Positions 26,073 to 34,917 are shown, counted from the stretch's first letter. The stretch: DNA of 64,000 nucleotides from JBCCAG01 sp050331115 (GCA_050331115.1 JBHJHD010000085.1:1-64000); one strand, 5' to 3'. The notes: generated by a model from the sequence alone, not told the origin. Translations and numbers: made by a program.

Positions 26073-27200
26073 ATGAGAGTAATTGAAGACTTAGAGCATC
26101 AGTGGCGATCGCGTTTGCAGGCTGAGCTGCCGGAGCAGTCTCCCCGCGATCGCGACAGTATCGTAATTTGGCTGCTGGGAGAAACAGCGGACCAGCTAGA
26201 AAACGCCTCAGGAGACTACCGGCGCGTGCTGCAGCAGGCGATGGACTACCGCTATCGCATCTTGTGCAAGCGCTACTTAAATACCCCTCAGAGCCGCGCC
26301 TATCAGCAGCTGATTAACCGCCTAAGCAGCCTGTTTGTGGTCCGCAATAAAGTACGCACTTGGATATCTCTATCGCGGGATCGCGGCAGCAGTGTGGCAG
26401 AGGTCCTGCAGGAGGTGATCCAGGAGATGATTCAGAGCGATCGCCATATCCAGGAGCAGCTGCGCTTCATCGCTAAATGCGCCCCCGACCGGCGGCTTCG
26501 TAATGCGCTGATCTTGACGAGCATCGAGGAGTATTGTTTGCGCCCCATTCGCAATCAGCCGCTGCTGGTATACCGATTTGTCAACTATCTGCGGCGCTCC
26601 CAGCGTGGCGGCATGACGCAGGTGCCCGGCAAGAGCATGATTCGGATGATTTCGGAGGAGCAAAGCCCAGGGGACGGCGAGAACACCGTCAGCCTGCTGG
26701 ACGACGAGGCCATTACGCAGTATCAGGACTCAAACTTTTGGCGAGAGCAGCAAACCCTGCGCTACAGCGTTAAGGAAGAGTTCAAAACCTATCTTGAGCA
26801 GACGCTGGGTCAGGAGGCGGTTGAATGGCTACATCTGCACCTTCAGGGTCTTACTCAAGAGGCGATCGCCCAGCAGATGCAGATGCCCATCAAGCAGGTC
26901 TATCGCTTGAGGGAGAAAATCACCTACCACGCCGTGCGGGTCTTTTGCACTAAGCGTAAGTCTGATTTAGTAATGGCTTGGCTGGGCACTTCTCTAAGGG
27001 AGCACAGCTTCGGGCTTTTGCCTGACCAGTGGCAGCAATTCTGGGATGGCCTCACGGCAGCTCAGCGTTCGCTGGTGTCAGATCTAAAGGCAGGCAAATC
27101 TTTTGACAATGCGGCCCAGGAGCGCGATCTTACCTTGGCTCAGGTGTTGAGCGAGTGGAACAAGCTGTATCTTGCGGCTCAAAACATTCGAACCGGCTAG
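26073..27200 (+). CDS. HetZ-related protein (HetZ-related protein 2 type)
   Basis: 375 residues. The block CLRPIRNQPLLVYRFVNYLRRSQRGGMTQVP is characteristic of the cyanobacterial group annotated HetZ-related protein 2. The C-terminal part has a helix-turn-helix-like pattern, LTQEAIAQQMQMPIKQVYRLREKI, and a second one around FDNAAQERDLTLAQVLSEWNKLY. HetZ itself controls heterocyst development, but HetZ-like proteins occur in strains that make no heterocysts, so the name does not imply heterocysts here. Probably a DNA-binding regulator (inference). ATG 26073 is the first in frame. Confidence 0.78.
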   Translation: MRVIEDLEHQWRSRLQAELPEQSPRDRDSIVIWLLGETADQLENASGDYRRVLQQAMDYRYRILCKRYLNTPQSRAYQQLINRLSSLFVVRNKVRTWISLSRDRGSSVAEVLQEVIQEMIQSDRHIQEQLRFIAKCAPDRRLRNALILTSIEEYCLRPIRNQPLLVYRFVNYLRRSQRGGMTQVPGKSMIRMISEEQSPGDGENTVSLLDDEAITQYQDSNFWREQQTLRYSVKEEFKTYLEQTLGQEAVEWLHLHLQGLTQEAIAQQMQMPIKQVYRLREKITYHAVRVFCTKRKSDLVMAWLGTSLREHSFGLLPDQWQQFWDGLTAAQRSLVSDLKAGKSFDNAAQERDLTLAQVLSEWNKLYLAAQNIRTG

Positions 27201-27343
27201 CTTCATAAGCTATGCCCTCAAATTTATCGCTTCAAAATCTGTCATCCGTACTGCATAATAGCGCCAAAGCCCGCCAAAGCAGATGTGTTAGCCTTTGCAT
27301 ATTGGGGCTTGGATGAGCGACTATTAGGGCCAAAACCTAGGCT

Positions 27344-28762
27344 ATGGATTACCAGCAGCTAATGGACCGTCTCTATTCGGAGCTTTCCGATAAAGAGATG
27401 GCTAAGCGCGTCAACGTTGAGCAAATGTTCACCTTGATCGAAAACGTGCTCCCCGTTGAAATCTGCCTGCACCATCAAATACTTCCCCTGTTTCTAGACG
27501 GGAGGCATCTGCATTTGGGCATGGTCTGCTTGGTCGACACCGCAGCATATGAGTACGCCCGGCGAATTATTGCCTATCTCAACTACTCACTGATTAAGCA
27601 GCCCATCTCTGCCAAAGCTCTGCAGATTGCGCTGTCGTCTTACTTAAAGCATCACGCCGCTGACGTGCCTAGCAGCCAAGCTTCACGGCGATCGCCCGAA
27701 AAGCCGATTGCGACGCCCCAGTCCGGGGTTACCGCTGCGGTGAGTAGTTCACCCCCGAGAGATCCACCAGCCGCCCCAAAACCGCGCAACAGTGTAGAAC
27801 CGGCCGAACTTCCGCCGCCCGCTACGTGGCCTTCTCAACGCAAGCAGCGCAAGCAGCGCAAGCAGCAGCCCGCGCCAAAATCCAAGAGCACCCCAAAACC
27901 CGCCATCAGCTCTGAGCAAGAGACCTACATCGTAGATAGGCCGGAGACTTTAGACGAAGCTTATCTCCCCTCGGAAATTCAGCTTCGAGACGGCTCTTCT
28001 CCCCCAGCGTTGTCTAGCACCGCTGAGCAGAATATCCCAAAGGCGGCTACCCAAAAAGATTCAAGCCACCCGCCGAGCCGGCCAGGGTCCCCCCCGCCGG
28101 CCCTTGCCCTCGATATTCGGCACCCCGAGCTGCCCTTTGAACGACTGACAGAGCTCTCGCCCCAGCATTTACTGCCTGAACTCTTAGGCCGGGTACTCAT
28201 CGGGAATATCAGCCGGCTTTACTTTGAGCATCAGCCCGAGCACGGCCGCATTTTGTGGAGCGACAGCGGTGTCCTGCGGTCGGCTATCGACCCAATTGAT
28301 AAAGCGCAGCTCCAGGGGGTGGTGAGCGAGCTCAAACACGTGATGCAGCTCCCGCTTATGCCAAGCCAAAGGGCTAGCCACGCTGAACTGGAGTATACCT
28401 ACGGTCATTCGGCGGTGCTGCTGCGGATGCGGACAACGGTCGGTCAGCATGGCGAGAACGCCACGCTGCAGGTGCTGCAGGGCGCGACGCTCAAGTTCTA
28501 TCAGCGTCAGCAGGTGGCGCGCCTGGGGCAAGACGCTATCGACGCGGCTAAGCAGGTGCAGCTCAAGGTCAGCGAGCTGAGAAGCCGCATGGCGGCGCTG
28601 CCCGAGGGCGCTAACGCGCCTGAGGTACTCGCGGACCTCGCCCAGATTTTGCGTAGCCTGGGTCAGCAGGTGAATACGCTACAGCACCCTGAAGCGTCAC
28701 CCCAGTCTGCCCAAGCAGTGCCAAATCAAGCTGCGTCAAATCCGGCTAGCCCGGCCCCGTAG
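27344..28762 (+). CDS. PilB/GspE-like protein lacking the ATPase core
   Basis: 472 residues. The N-terminal ~110 residues (ICLHHQILPLFLDGRHLHLGMV, AYEYARRIIAYLNYSL) resemble the MshEN/GspE-N domain of type IV pilus and type II secretion ATPases. A Pro/Ser/Lys-rich linker follows (~115-265) with the triple QRKQRKQRKQ motif. The C-terminal part (FERLTELSPQHLLPELLGRV, then MPSQRASHAELEYTYG... LRMRTTVGQHGENATLQVL) resembles the N2 domain of secretion ATPases, but there is no Walker A or Asp/His box. It ends in a coiled-coil region. I infer a PilB partner or regulator. Confidence 0.6.
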   Translation: MDYQQLMDRLYSELSDKEMAKRVNVEQMFTLIENVLPVEICLHHQILPLFLDGRHLHLGMVCLVDTAAYEYARRIIAYLNYSLIKQPISAKALQIALSSYLKHHAADVPSSQASRRSPEKPIATPQSGVTAAVSSSPPRDPPAAPKPRNSVEPAELPPPATWPSQRKQRKQRKQQPAPKSKSTPKPAISSEQETYIVDRPETLDEAYLPSEIQLRDGSSPPALSSTAEQNIPKAATQKDSSHPPSRPGSPPPALALDIRHPELPFERLTELSPQHLLPELLGRVLIGNISRLYFEHQPEHGRILWSDSGVLRSAIDPIDKAQLQGVVSELKHVMQLPLMPSQRASHAELEYTYGHSAVLLRMRTTVGQHGENATLQVLQGATLKFYQRQQVARLGQDAIDAAKQVQLKVSELRSRMAALPEGANAPEVLADLAQILRSLGQQVNTLQHPEASPQSAQAVPNQAASNPASPAP

Positions 28763-28793
28763 TTCGCCTCAGCGATCAGCAGCCGACGCTGAC

Positions 28794-29849
28794 CTAAACC
28801 GCCACCGGAGAAAGGGGCCACCGCCCTATCGCCTTACCCACCACCGATAAACGTTCCACCAGCTGAGTGAACTGCTCCGGTGTCAGCGACTGTGCACCGT
28901 CCGATAGCGCTTTGGGCGGGTTGGGGTGCACTTCAATCATCAGGGCGTCAGCGCCCACGGCAACGGCGGCGGTAGCCATGTCGGGCACGTAATGTGCCCA
29001 GCCCGTGCCGTGGCTGGGGTCAATCATGATGGGCAGATGGGTGAGCGATCGCAGCACCGGCACCACAGACAGATCCAGAGTGTTGCGGGTATAGCTGCGG
29101 TCGAAGGTGCGAATACCGCGCTCGCAGAGGATGACGTTGGGATTACCGGCCGCCAGGACATATTCTGAGGCCATCAGCCACTCATCAATGGTGGCCGACA
29201 TGCCCCGCTTGAGCAGAACGGGTTTGTCCTGCGCCCCCACCTTCTTGAGCAGAGCAAAGTTTTGCATGTTGCGCGCCCCCACCTGCAGCACGTCCGCCAC
29301 CTCGGCAATTTTCTCCACGTCGGCGGTGTCCATCACCTCGGTAATGATGCCCAGCCCGCTGGCCGCCCGAGCGGCCGCCAGCAAATGCAGGGCGCTTTCG
29401 CCGTGACCCTGAAAGGCATAGGGGGAGGTGCGGGGCTTGTAGGCTCCACCACGCAGAAACTGAGCGCCAGCGGCCTTCACCCGCTGCGCCGTCTCAATAA
29501 TCATGGCTTCGTCTTCCACCGAGCAGGGACCCGCCACCAAAACCAGCGGCTGGTTCTCGCCAAAGGCGACGGGGCCGTCGGGAGTATTGACCAGCACGTC
29601 GCTGGCCTCGCCGTGGCGGTACTCACGGCTGGCGCGCTTGAAGGGCTTTTCGACCCGCAGCGCCTGCTCAATCCAGTCGCTCAAATCTTGAAGCTGCAGC
29701 GGATCGAGGTCAACTGTGTCACCCACTAGACCGATAACGGTCTTATGTTTGCCGACGATTTTCTCAGGCGTCAGCCCTTGGACTTCAAACTCGTCGGCTA
29801 GGCGCTTCACCTCGGCGTCAGGGGCTCCGGCCTTCATCACTATGATCAT
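28794..29849 (-). CDS. aroF: 3-deoxy-7-phosphoheptulonate synthase (DAHP synthase)
   Basis: 351 residues. First step of the shikimate pathway: PEP + erythrose 4-phosphate to DAHP. The N-terminal ferredoxin-like domain (~1-70, IIVMKAGAPDAEVKRLADEF) is that of the Thermotoga/type I-beta group, often regulatory. The barrel then shows LVAGPCSVED, LRGGAYKPRTSPYAFQG, VLLKRGMSAT, LCERGIRTF and MIDPSHGTG, including the metal Cys, His, Glu and Asp. Well conserved and clearly functional. Transcribed alone or with the gene upstream, PAM68, 57 bp away. Confidence 0.95.
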   Translation of the reverse strand: MIIVMKAGAPDAEVKRLADEFEVQGLTPEKIVGKHKTVIGLVGDTVDLDPLQLQDLSDWIEQALRVEKPFKRASREYRHGEASDVLVNTPDGPVAFGENQPLVLVAGPCSVEDEAMIIETAQRVKAAGAQFLRGGAYKPRTSPYAFQGHGESALHLLAAARAASGLGIITEVMDTADVEKIAEVADVLQVGARNMQNFALLKKVGAQDKPVLLKRGMSATIDEWLMASEYVLAAGNPNVILCERGIRTFDRSYTRNTLDLSVVPVLRSLTHLPIMIDPSHGTGWAHYVPDMATAAVAVGADALMIEVHPNPPKALSDGAQSLTPEQFTQLVERLSVVGKAIGRWPLSPVAV

Positions 29850-29906
29850 GGCATTATTCTCCTCGCGTCTTTTGAAATGCTAGCGTTCTTTTCGCAGCCA
29901 GACCGC

Positions 29907-30494
29907 CTAGGAATTTTTAGACTGCTTAGCCTCTCGCCAGGAGCCGCGCATGCGGCCAAAGTTGAGGCGAAATTCTTTCCAGCCCAGCAGACTGCCGACC
30001 TCACCGGTTTCTTCCCACGAGGCAGATAGCGCGCCGTAGCTCAGGCCCAAGACGCTGAGGCCGAAGAAACCAAGGCTAACCAGCAGGACGGCGATCGTCG
30101 GCAGACGAAATAGGTCCTGGCTGACGATGTAGTAGCTGGCAAAAAAGGTTGATATTCCCAACAGCATCGGTATCCCGGCGAGCAGCACCATGCGCTTCAC
30201 CATGCGCTGGGTCACTTCTTCAGGGATGCCGCCTTTACTGCGAGGGGTGTTCTGGCTTTGGCGGGCGGTCTTTACCTTGGCCAGCTTTTCCTTAGCGGCC
30301 TGCACTCTGGCCGCCTTGACGCTGGCCCGCTTATCAATGGCGGCGGCCTTTGGAGCCGCTTCGTCACGGTCAGCCTTTGCAGCATCGGCATCGGCAGCCG
30401 CCTTGGCCTTCTTCTGGGAGCGCCGAGGCTCGAACGGCAGCCGCTCTTTCGAGGAAGCTTTGGACCGGTTGTCAGAGTTTTTCGAGCTCGCCAT
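29907..30494 (-). CDS. PAM68-family photosystem II assembly protein
   Basis: 195 residues from ATG 30494 (MASSKNSDNRSK); the frame is open upstream to 30545 but homologues begin with this Lys/Ser-rich tail. The N-terminal ~100 residues are charged and repetitive (KAAADADAAKADRDEAAPK). The conserved PAM68 core follows: GGIPEEVTQRMVKRMVLLAGIP, two membrane helices, and YGALSASWEETGEVGSLLGWKEF. In Arabidopsis and Synechocystis the family helps early photosystem II or chlorophyll-protein assembly. rpsO lies directly upstream, an arrangement also seen in other cyanobacteria. Confidence 0.9.
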   Translation of the reverse strand: MASSKNSDNRSKASSKERLPFEPRRSQKKAKAAADADAAKADRDEAAPKAAAIDKRASVKAARVQAAKEKLAKVKTARQSQNTPRSKGGIPEEVTQRMVKRMVLLAGIPMLLGISTFFASYYIVSQDLFRLPTIAVLLVSLGFFGLSVLGLSYGALSASWEETGEVGSLLGWKEFRLNFGRMRGSWREAKQSKNS

Positions 30495-30577
30495 GGGTAA
30501 ATCGCACCTGAAGTAATCCGGCACTGCGTCAGGACAAAGATTCAACTGCGGGGAGGCCGCTATCTACGCCGTAGTTC

Positions 30578-30847
30578 CTATCCGCGGATGCCCAGACGCT
30601 TGATGAGGTCGCGGTAGCGCTGCTGATCCTGCTTAATGATGTAGCTGAGCAGCCGCTTGCGCTGGCCGATCATTTTCAGCAGGCCCCGGCGGGACGAAAA
30701 ATCTTTTTTGTTGGTTTTCAGGTGGGCGCTGAGGAGGTTGATGCGCTCGGTGAGCATCGCCACTTGAACATCAGCGGACCCCGTGTCGGTCTCGTGAATC
30801 TGATATTCGTTGATCAGTTCCTGCTTTTTTTCTTGAACAAGTGCCAT
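30578..30847 (-). CDS. rpsO: 30S ribosomal protein S15
   Basis: 89 residues, the standard length. S15 signatures include DTGSADVQVAMLTERINLLSAHLKTNKKDFSSRRGLL and RKRLLSYI. It binds the 16S rRNA central domain early in 30S assembly. It precedes PAM68 on the same strand, 83 bp apart, and follows a 100-bp leader containing a small hairpin. Confidence 0.98.
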   Translation of the reverse strand: MALVQEKKQELINEYQIHETDTGSADVQVAMLTERINLLSAHLKTNKKDFSSRRGLLKMIGQRKRLLSYIIKQDQQRYRDLIKRLGIRG

Positions 30848-30880
30848 AGATTTGAGCTAGTTTTCTGCGCTAAGTCACGA

Positions 30881-30899
30881 ATGGTCGTCAAATGACCAT
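30881..30899 (-). promoter_or_regulatory. Hairpin in the rpsO leader
   Basis: ATGGTC and GACCAT pair around a 7-base loop about 35 bases upstream of the rpsO start codon. In several bacteria S15 represses its own mRNA through a leader structure; this hairpin is a candidate part of one but matches no known class closely. Confidence 0.3.
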
Positions 30900-30947
30900 C
30901 GAAATACATACGAACGGTCCGGTCAACCATACTATCATAGCCTTCCG

Positions 30948-31574
30948 CTATTGACTCAGCCAGGCGATCGCCTCTCGAATCCAATCTCCGGCGTCGGCGG
31001 TTTTGGAGAGGGCCGTCGCCTGACCCACCGCCTGCAGGGCGCGGGCGATTTCGCCGGGGGAGTAGCCCAGGGCCAGCAGGGTCATTTCCACATCTTCCTG
31101 CACAGTGCCCACTGGGGCCGCCTCAGGCACCGAGACAAGCCCCGCCTGCTCCCGCCATTCCGCCAGCTTGGTTTTTAGCTCTAAAGAAATCCGCTCAGCG
31201 GTTTTTGGCCCCACTCCCGGCGTTTTCGCGAGCAGCCGGGTTTTACCGCCGACGATCGCCTGCACCAAGTCGGAGAGCGCAAAGGTATCAAGCAGGGCAA
31301 CCGCAAGCTGGGGGCCAATGCCGCTGACGGCCACGAGCTGACGGAACAGGTCGCGCTGGGCGGCAGCGCCAAAGCCGTAGAGCAAGATTTGGTCTTCGCG
31401 TACCTGCTGATGGGTAAAGATCTGGGCTTCTTCCCCCACCTCGGGCAGCTCGCGCACCATGCGGGGTAAAATCTGCAGCTCATAGCCCACGCGGTTAACG
31501 TCTAGCACTAGGAGGACCTTGGCGCTGCCGATTTTTTGAATGCTGATGATGGTACCGCGCAGGTAGCTGAGCAT
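30948..31574 (-). CDS. ruvA: Holliday junction DNA helicase subunit RuvA
   Basis: 208 residues. RuvA tetramers bind four-way junctions and load the RuvB motor. Domain I (MLSYLRGTIISIQ...VNRVGYELQI), the helix-hairpin-helix pair (VSGIGPQLAVALL and TPGVGPKTAERISLELK) and the C-terminal domain III that contacts RuvB (LLALGYSPGEIARALQAV) are all present. Located between rpsO and the sucrose-phosphatase gene on the same strand. Confidence 0.97.
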   Translation of the reverse strand: MLSYLRGTIISIQKIGSAKVLLVLDVNRVGYELQILPRMVRELPEVGEEAQIFTHQQVREDQILLYGFGAAAQRDLFRQLVAVSGIGPQLAVALLDTFALSDLVQAIVGGKTRLLAKTPGVGPKTAERISLELKTKLAEWREQAGLVSVPEAAPVGTVQEDVEMTLLALGYSPGEIARALQAVGQATALSKTADAGDWIREAIAWLSQ

Positions 31575-31597
31575 AGACTGAACATAAGATAAATAGG

Positions 31598-32356
31598 CTA
31601 ATCAGCACTTTGTAAAAAGCCGAAGTGCTTTAGGCCTTCTAGGATACCGCCTGCGCAGGAGGCCTGAGCAAGATAGACATCCGAGGACGCTTCGCGCTGG
31701 TGCCACTCCCGCAGCTCGTCGCGGGCGTTGCCGACAATGATGCCCTTGGCGTTTGCGGCCTGGAACATCGACAGATCGTTACCAGAATCGCCGCAGACGA
31801 CGGTGCTTTGCTGGGGCATGCCCAGCCGCTGCTGCAGAAAGGCGACGGCAGCGCCCTTGTTGCCGCGCTTGGGCAAAATGTCGAGGTCTTTGCCGCTGCT
31901 GTAAACCAGCTGGATCTCTAGGCCTTTTTGGGTGAGCGCGCCCTTGAGCTGGGGCAGCAGCTCGTCTGCGATCGCCGCCTGAAGAAAATAGCTGGCCTTG
32001 TGGGGCGTCTGCTCTGAGTCGGGCTGGGGCACTAGGTCAGAGAAGTGCGCCGTTGTGGCGACGACAGCCTCTCGGTCCCAGCCGTCGGAGAGAATATTAG
32101 ACCACTCGGCGTCGGGCCCATCGCTGCCGCCGGGGTAGATGAGGGTGCCCACCGAGAGCACCGTGAAGTCGGGCTCAATCATGTCTTGCTCTTGGCGGAG
32201 CTGTTTGTATAAGGTAGGCGATCGCCCTGTGGAATACACAATCAACGTGCCGTGCTGCTTGCGGTGCGCCGAGAGCTGCTGGTTCAGTTCGGCTAAGGCG
32301 ACGCTATCCCCAACGAGGGTGTTGTCGAGATCGGTGATGAACATAAATTTAGACAC
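31598..32356 (-). CDS. spp: Sucrose-phosphate phosphatase
   Basis: 252 residues, HAD superfamily. Motif I FITDLDNTLVGD (nucleophile Asp), motif II YSTGRSPT, motif III Lys in LPKRGNKGAAV and motif IV VCGDSGNDLSMF. The length and the STGRS and SGNDLSMF motifs fit the sucrose-6-phosphatase group that makes the compatible solute sucrose in cyanobacteria. No sucrose-phosphate synthase gene is adjacent. 23 bp separate it from ruvA downstream. Confidence 0.9.
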   Translation of the reverse strand: MSKFMFITDLDNTLVGDSVALAELNQQLSAHRKQHGTLIVYSTGRSPTLYKQLRQEQDMIEPDFTVLSVGTLIYPGGSDGPDAEWSNILSDGWDREAVVATTAHFSDLVPQPDSEQTPHKASYFLQAAIADELLPQLKGALTQKGLEIQLVYSSGKDLDILPKRGNKGAAVAFLQQRLGMPQQSTVVCGDSGNDLSMFQAANAKGIIVGNARDELREWHQREASSDVYLAQASCAGGILEGLKHFGFLQSAD

Positions 32357-32404
32357 GGCTTCTCCTCCCTTTCCCCACCTTTGAGTTTAGGAGAGGATGT
32401 CCTG

Positions 32405-32459
32405 ATTGCAATGGGGGGAAGCAGACTTTTGCAGCGAATCTGCTTTTCCCCATTGCAAT
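32405..32459. repeat. 55-bp long inverted repeat
   Basis: Outer arms ATTGCAATGGGG and CCCCATTGCAAT, inner arms AAGCAGA and TCTGCTT, both perfect. They are joined by GG opposite TT, which would be two G-U pairs if the plus strand were transcribed. Together this is a ~21-bp stem with a short loop. It lies between the DUF5615 gene and spp, both leftward, so a plus-strand RNA would be antisense to them. It could also be a small non-autonomous mobile element. Confidence 0.8.
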
Positions 32460-32501
32460 TAGCAATATATCTCAGACTAAGATCAGCCTTATACCCTATG
32501 G

Positions 32502-32852
32502 CTATAGGGAAAGGTAGTAAATTTGGCCATCCAAATCCTCGGCCACACCACACTCTAGGATGATAAAGATATCTTCTATTACCTTTCCCACTGGGACATC
32601 CATAGGAATTTCAATTACTCCTGGCATAGCGAGGTCGTTGACCAACCTTTCATAGGCGTAGCGCGTGATGGTTGCTACGTCATGAGTCAGCAAAATGCGC
32701 CCCTGCTCGGCAGCCCATGCAAGTACCGTAGGATCGTCCGCTCCCGAGAGCCCAATGTCTTGGATGCGGATAATATCAGTGTCTAGATTTCGGCGCAGCA
32801 ACCCTCGGATGATTGTGTTGTCTAGATTCTCATCAGCCAGCAGCTGGATCAT
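32502..32852 (-). CDS. DUF5615 PIN-like protein (putative toxin)
   Basis: 116 residues. Typical DUF5615 order: LLADENLDNTIIRGLLRR (acidic metal residues), GADDPTVLAWAAEQGRILLTHD (second acidic site) and TRYAYERL. The family has a PIN-like nuclease fold and is paired with DUF433 proteins in putative type II toxin-antitoxin modules. It overlaps the upstream DUF433 gene by 4 bp (ATGA), showing translational coupling. The toxic activity is inferred from the pairing only. Confidence 0.85.
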   Translation of the reverse strand: MIQLLADENLDNTIIRGLLRRNLDTDIIRIQDIGLSGADDPTVLAWAAEQGRILLTHDVATITRYAYERLVNDLAMPGVIEIPMDVPVGKVIEDIFIILECGVAEDLDGQIYYLSL

Positions 32853-33184
32853 GCTCGCCGTTCAACTTGACGGGAGAGTAGACGGTCTCGCAAGCCCTGC
32901 GGGTCGAATCGAGACTGATTCGTCTGACGAACTTCTGCTGCTTGCTGCTGGCGCTGCTTGAGATATGCTTCGACATCCTGCTGATGGTTGAGATAGAACG
33001 CAATCGAAGCGTAGACATCGCCTAATTTAAGAGAGGGATATCGGTGAGCAATTTCCTCTGCCGTTGCCCCCTGTTTAAATACGGCGACAAGGGTGTCTAA
33101 GGTAACCCTTGTTTTTCCAACGAGAACAACGTCGTCAGCGTTCGCGGTTAGCGGTGCAGGTTCCGCCGAGATTGCAAGAGCCAT
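32849..33184 (-). CDS. DUF433 protein (putative antitoxin)
   Basis: 111 residues. The winged-helix-like DUF433 core is seen in RVTLDTLVAVFKQGATAEEIAHRYPSL and LGDVYASIAFYLNHQQDVEAYL, followed by a charged tail (KQRQQQAAEVR). It presumably binds DNA and the DUF5615 partner encoded immediately downstream with a 4-bp overlap. Confidence 0.85.
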   Translation of the reverse strand: MALAISAEPAPLTANADDVVLVGKTRVTLDTLVAVFKQGATAEEIAHRYPSLKLGDVYASIAFYLNHQQDVEAYLKQRQQQAAEVRQTNQSRFDPQGLRDRLLSRQVERRA

Positions 33185-33269
33185 AGCAAGAACTTAAAAG
33201 TGCGCTGTCCTTGATCTTATCAGTTCAAAACGCGGTAAAACCAGATTGTGGTTTTGTGCCCGAGCCCCC

Positions 33270-34247
33270 ATGCAAAATATTCAAGCGTTTCTAGAGCAGC
33301 TCTACCAGCGTTACCAAAGCCTAAACGACGGCAAGCTGGCGAGCTACATCCCTGAGCTAGAAAAAGCCAGCCCGGACTGGTTTGGCATCAGCATCGTCAC
33401 GGTAGACGGACAGGTGTTTCAGGTGGGGGATGTGGAGCAGCTGTTTACTATCCAGTCGATTTCCAAAGTGTTTGTGTATGGCCTAGCGCTGGAGGAGCAG
33501 GGGCGGGCGGGGCTACTAAAGCGCGTGGGGGTGGAGCCTACCGGAGACCCGTTCAACTCCATTATTCGCCTGGATGAAAGCTCGAAGCGGCCCGACAACC
33601 CGATGATCAACGCCGGAGCGATCGCCACCACGAGCTTGATCAAAGGCAGTGACCCCACTACGCGCCTTAACCAGGTGCTGGAGATGTTTAGTCGCTACGT
33701 GGGGCACCCCGTGTTTATCGACGTCTCGGTGTTTATGTCTGAGCGCACGACGGGCCACCGCAACCGGGCTATGGCCCACCTGATGCTCAACTTTGGCATG
33801 ATCGAAGATAACTTGGACGAGGCGCTAGATCTATATTTTCAGCAGTGCTCGGTGCTGGTGAATGCTTATGATCTGGCGCTGATGGCGGCGACGCTGGCGA
33901 ACCAGGGCATCAACCCAGTCACCCATGTCCAGGCGATTCAGCCCGACTATATCCGGGACATCTTGAGCGTGATGTATACCTGCGGCATGTACAACTTTGC
34001 TGGGGAGTGGGCCTACCGGGTGGGGATTCCGGCCAAGAGCGGCGTCTCCGGCGGCATTATGGCGGTTGTGCCGGGACAGGCGGGAATCGCGGTATTTTCG
34101 CCGCTGCTAGATGAGCGGGGCAACAGCGTGCGCGCCGTGCGCGTGTTTGAGGAGCTGACGGCGGAGTATGGCTTCCACGTGTTTGACCTGTCGCTGGGGC
34201 GGTGTCGGCTTGCGCAGGCGATCGCTAGCGGCGCTGAGCCAGATTAG
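33270..34247 (+). CDS. glsA: Glutaminase A
   Basis: 325 residues from ATG 33270 (MQNIQAFLEQLY); an upstream start at 33246 gives a poor N-terminus. Serine-dependent beta-lactamase-fold glutaminase: FTIQSISKVF holds the catalytic SxxK, with NPMINAGAIA, SERTTGHRNRAMA and KSGVSGGIMAVVPG downstream. It converts glutamine to glutamate and ammonia in the cytoplasm. It is divergent from the DUF433 gene. Confidence 0.95.
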   Translation: MQNIQAFLEQLYQRYQSLNDGKLASYIPELEKASPDWFGISIVTVDGQVFQVGDVEQLFTIQSISKVFVYGLALEEQGRAGLLKRVGVEPTGDPFNSIIRLDESSKRPDNPMINAGAIATTSLIKGSDPTTRLNQVLEMFSRYVGHPVFIDVSVFMSERTTGHRNRAMAHLMLNFGMIEDNLDEALDLYFQQCSVLVNAYDLALMAATLANQGINPVTHVQAIQPDYIRDILSVMYTCGMYNFAGEWAYRVGIPAKSGVSGGIMAVVPGQAGIAVFSPLLDERGNSVRAVRVFEELTAEYGFHVFDLSLGRCRLAQAIASGAEPD

Positions 34248-34278
34248 CAGGCTGTAGGCTGACAGCGCTGCAGCAGGT

Positions 34279-34917
34279 TTAGTGGGGTTTCAGAAGCCAG
34301 ACGCTTTCTTTTGCCGGACACTCTCCTTTCAGGCCGTTAAGAACATCAGCGCTTGCCAGAAGGGATATATCGTAGCTGGCGCTGTAGTGCTGTTCAACTT
34401 CCTCGCGGCCGATTGAAAACGGCGGACCTGCCATGGCGCTCTGGTCGTATTCAAAGGTGATCAGCAGCTGCGGCGCGTTGTTCGTGATGTCGGTTAGGTG
34501 AGCGGTATATCGGTTGCGGATTTCTTGAGGGAGGGCGACTAAGGCAGCGCGATCGTAGCTGGCGTTGACCGGGCCGAGCGCTTCTTTAGAGACATCGAAA
34601 ATGTTGCCCACAAAAATATCGACATCTTTGGCGCTGTAGCGCTTTGCTTTTCCGGCTGTTGATAGCTCCGGCTCCACCCCCAGCTCGTCGAACAGCTTCT
34701 CAACGGCCATTTCAACCAGTTCAGCCCCGGCAACCCGATAGCCTTCGGAAAGCAGCCAGGCGATGTCGAGGGTTTTACCGCACAGGGGGACGAAGATGCG
34801 ATCGCCCTTCGCTAGAGACAGCTGCTCGAAGTATTTGACCAGCGCGGGGTTGGCTTCGCTTTTATGGAAGGCAATGCTGTTTTGCTTCCATTTCTGATTC
34901 CAGAAACTTGGGTCCAT
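34279..34917 (-). CDS. Thiopurine S-methyltransferase-like SAM methyltransferase
   Basis: 212 residues, the length of bacterial TPMTs. MDPSFWNQKWKQNSIAFHKS at the start and the SAM site FVPLCGKTLDIAWLLSEGYRVAGAEL are diagnostic. Also YDRAALVALPQEIRNRY and PPFSIGREEVEQHY. Bacterial members methylate thiopurines or inorganic selenium and tellurium; the substrate here is unknown. Convergent with glsA, 31 bp apart. Confidence 0.9.
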   Translation of the reverse strand: MDPSFWNQKWKQNSIAFHKSEANPALVKYFEQLSLAKGDRIFVPLCGKTLDIAWLLSEGYRVAGAELVEMAVEKLFDELGVEPELSTAGKAKRYSAKDVDIFVGNIFDVSKEALGPVNASYDRAALVALPQEIRNRYTAHLTDITNNAPQLLITFEYDQSAMAGPPFSIGREEVEQHYSASYDISLLASADVLNGLKGECPAKESVWLLKPH

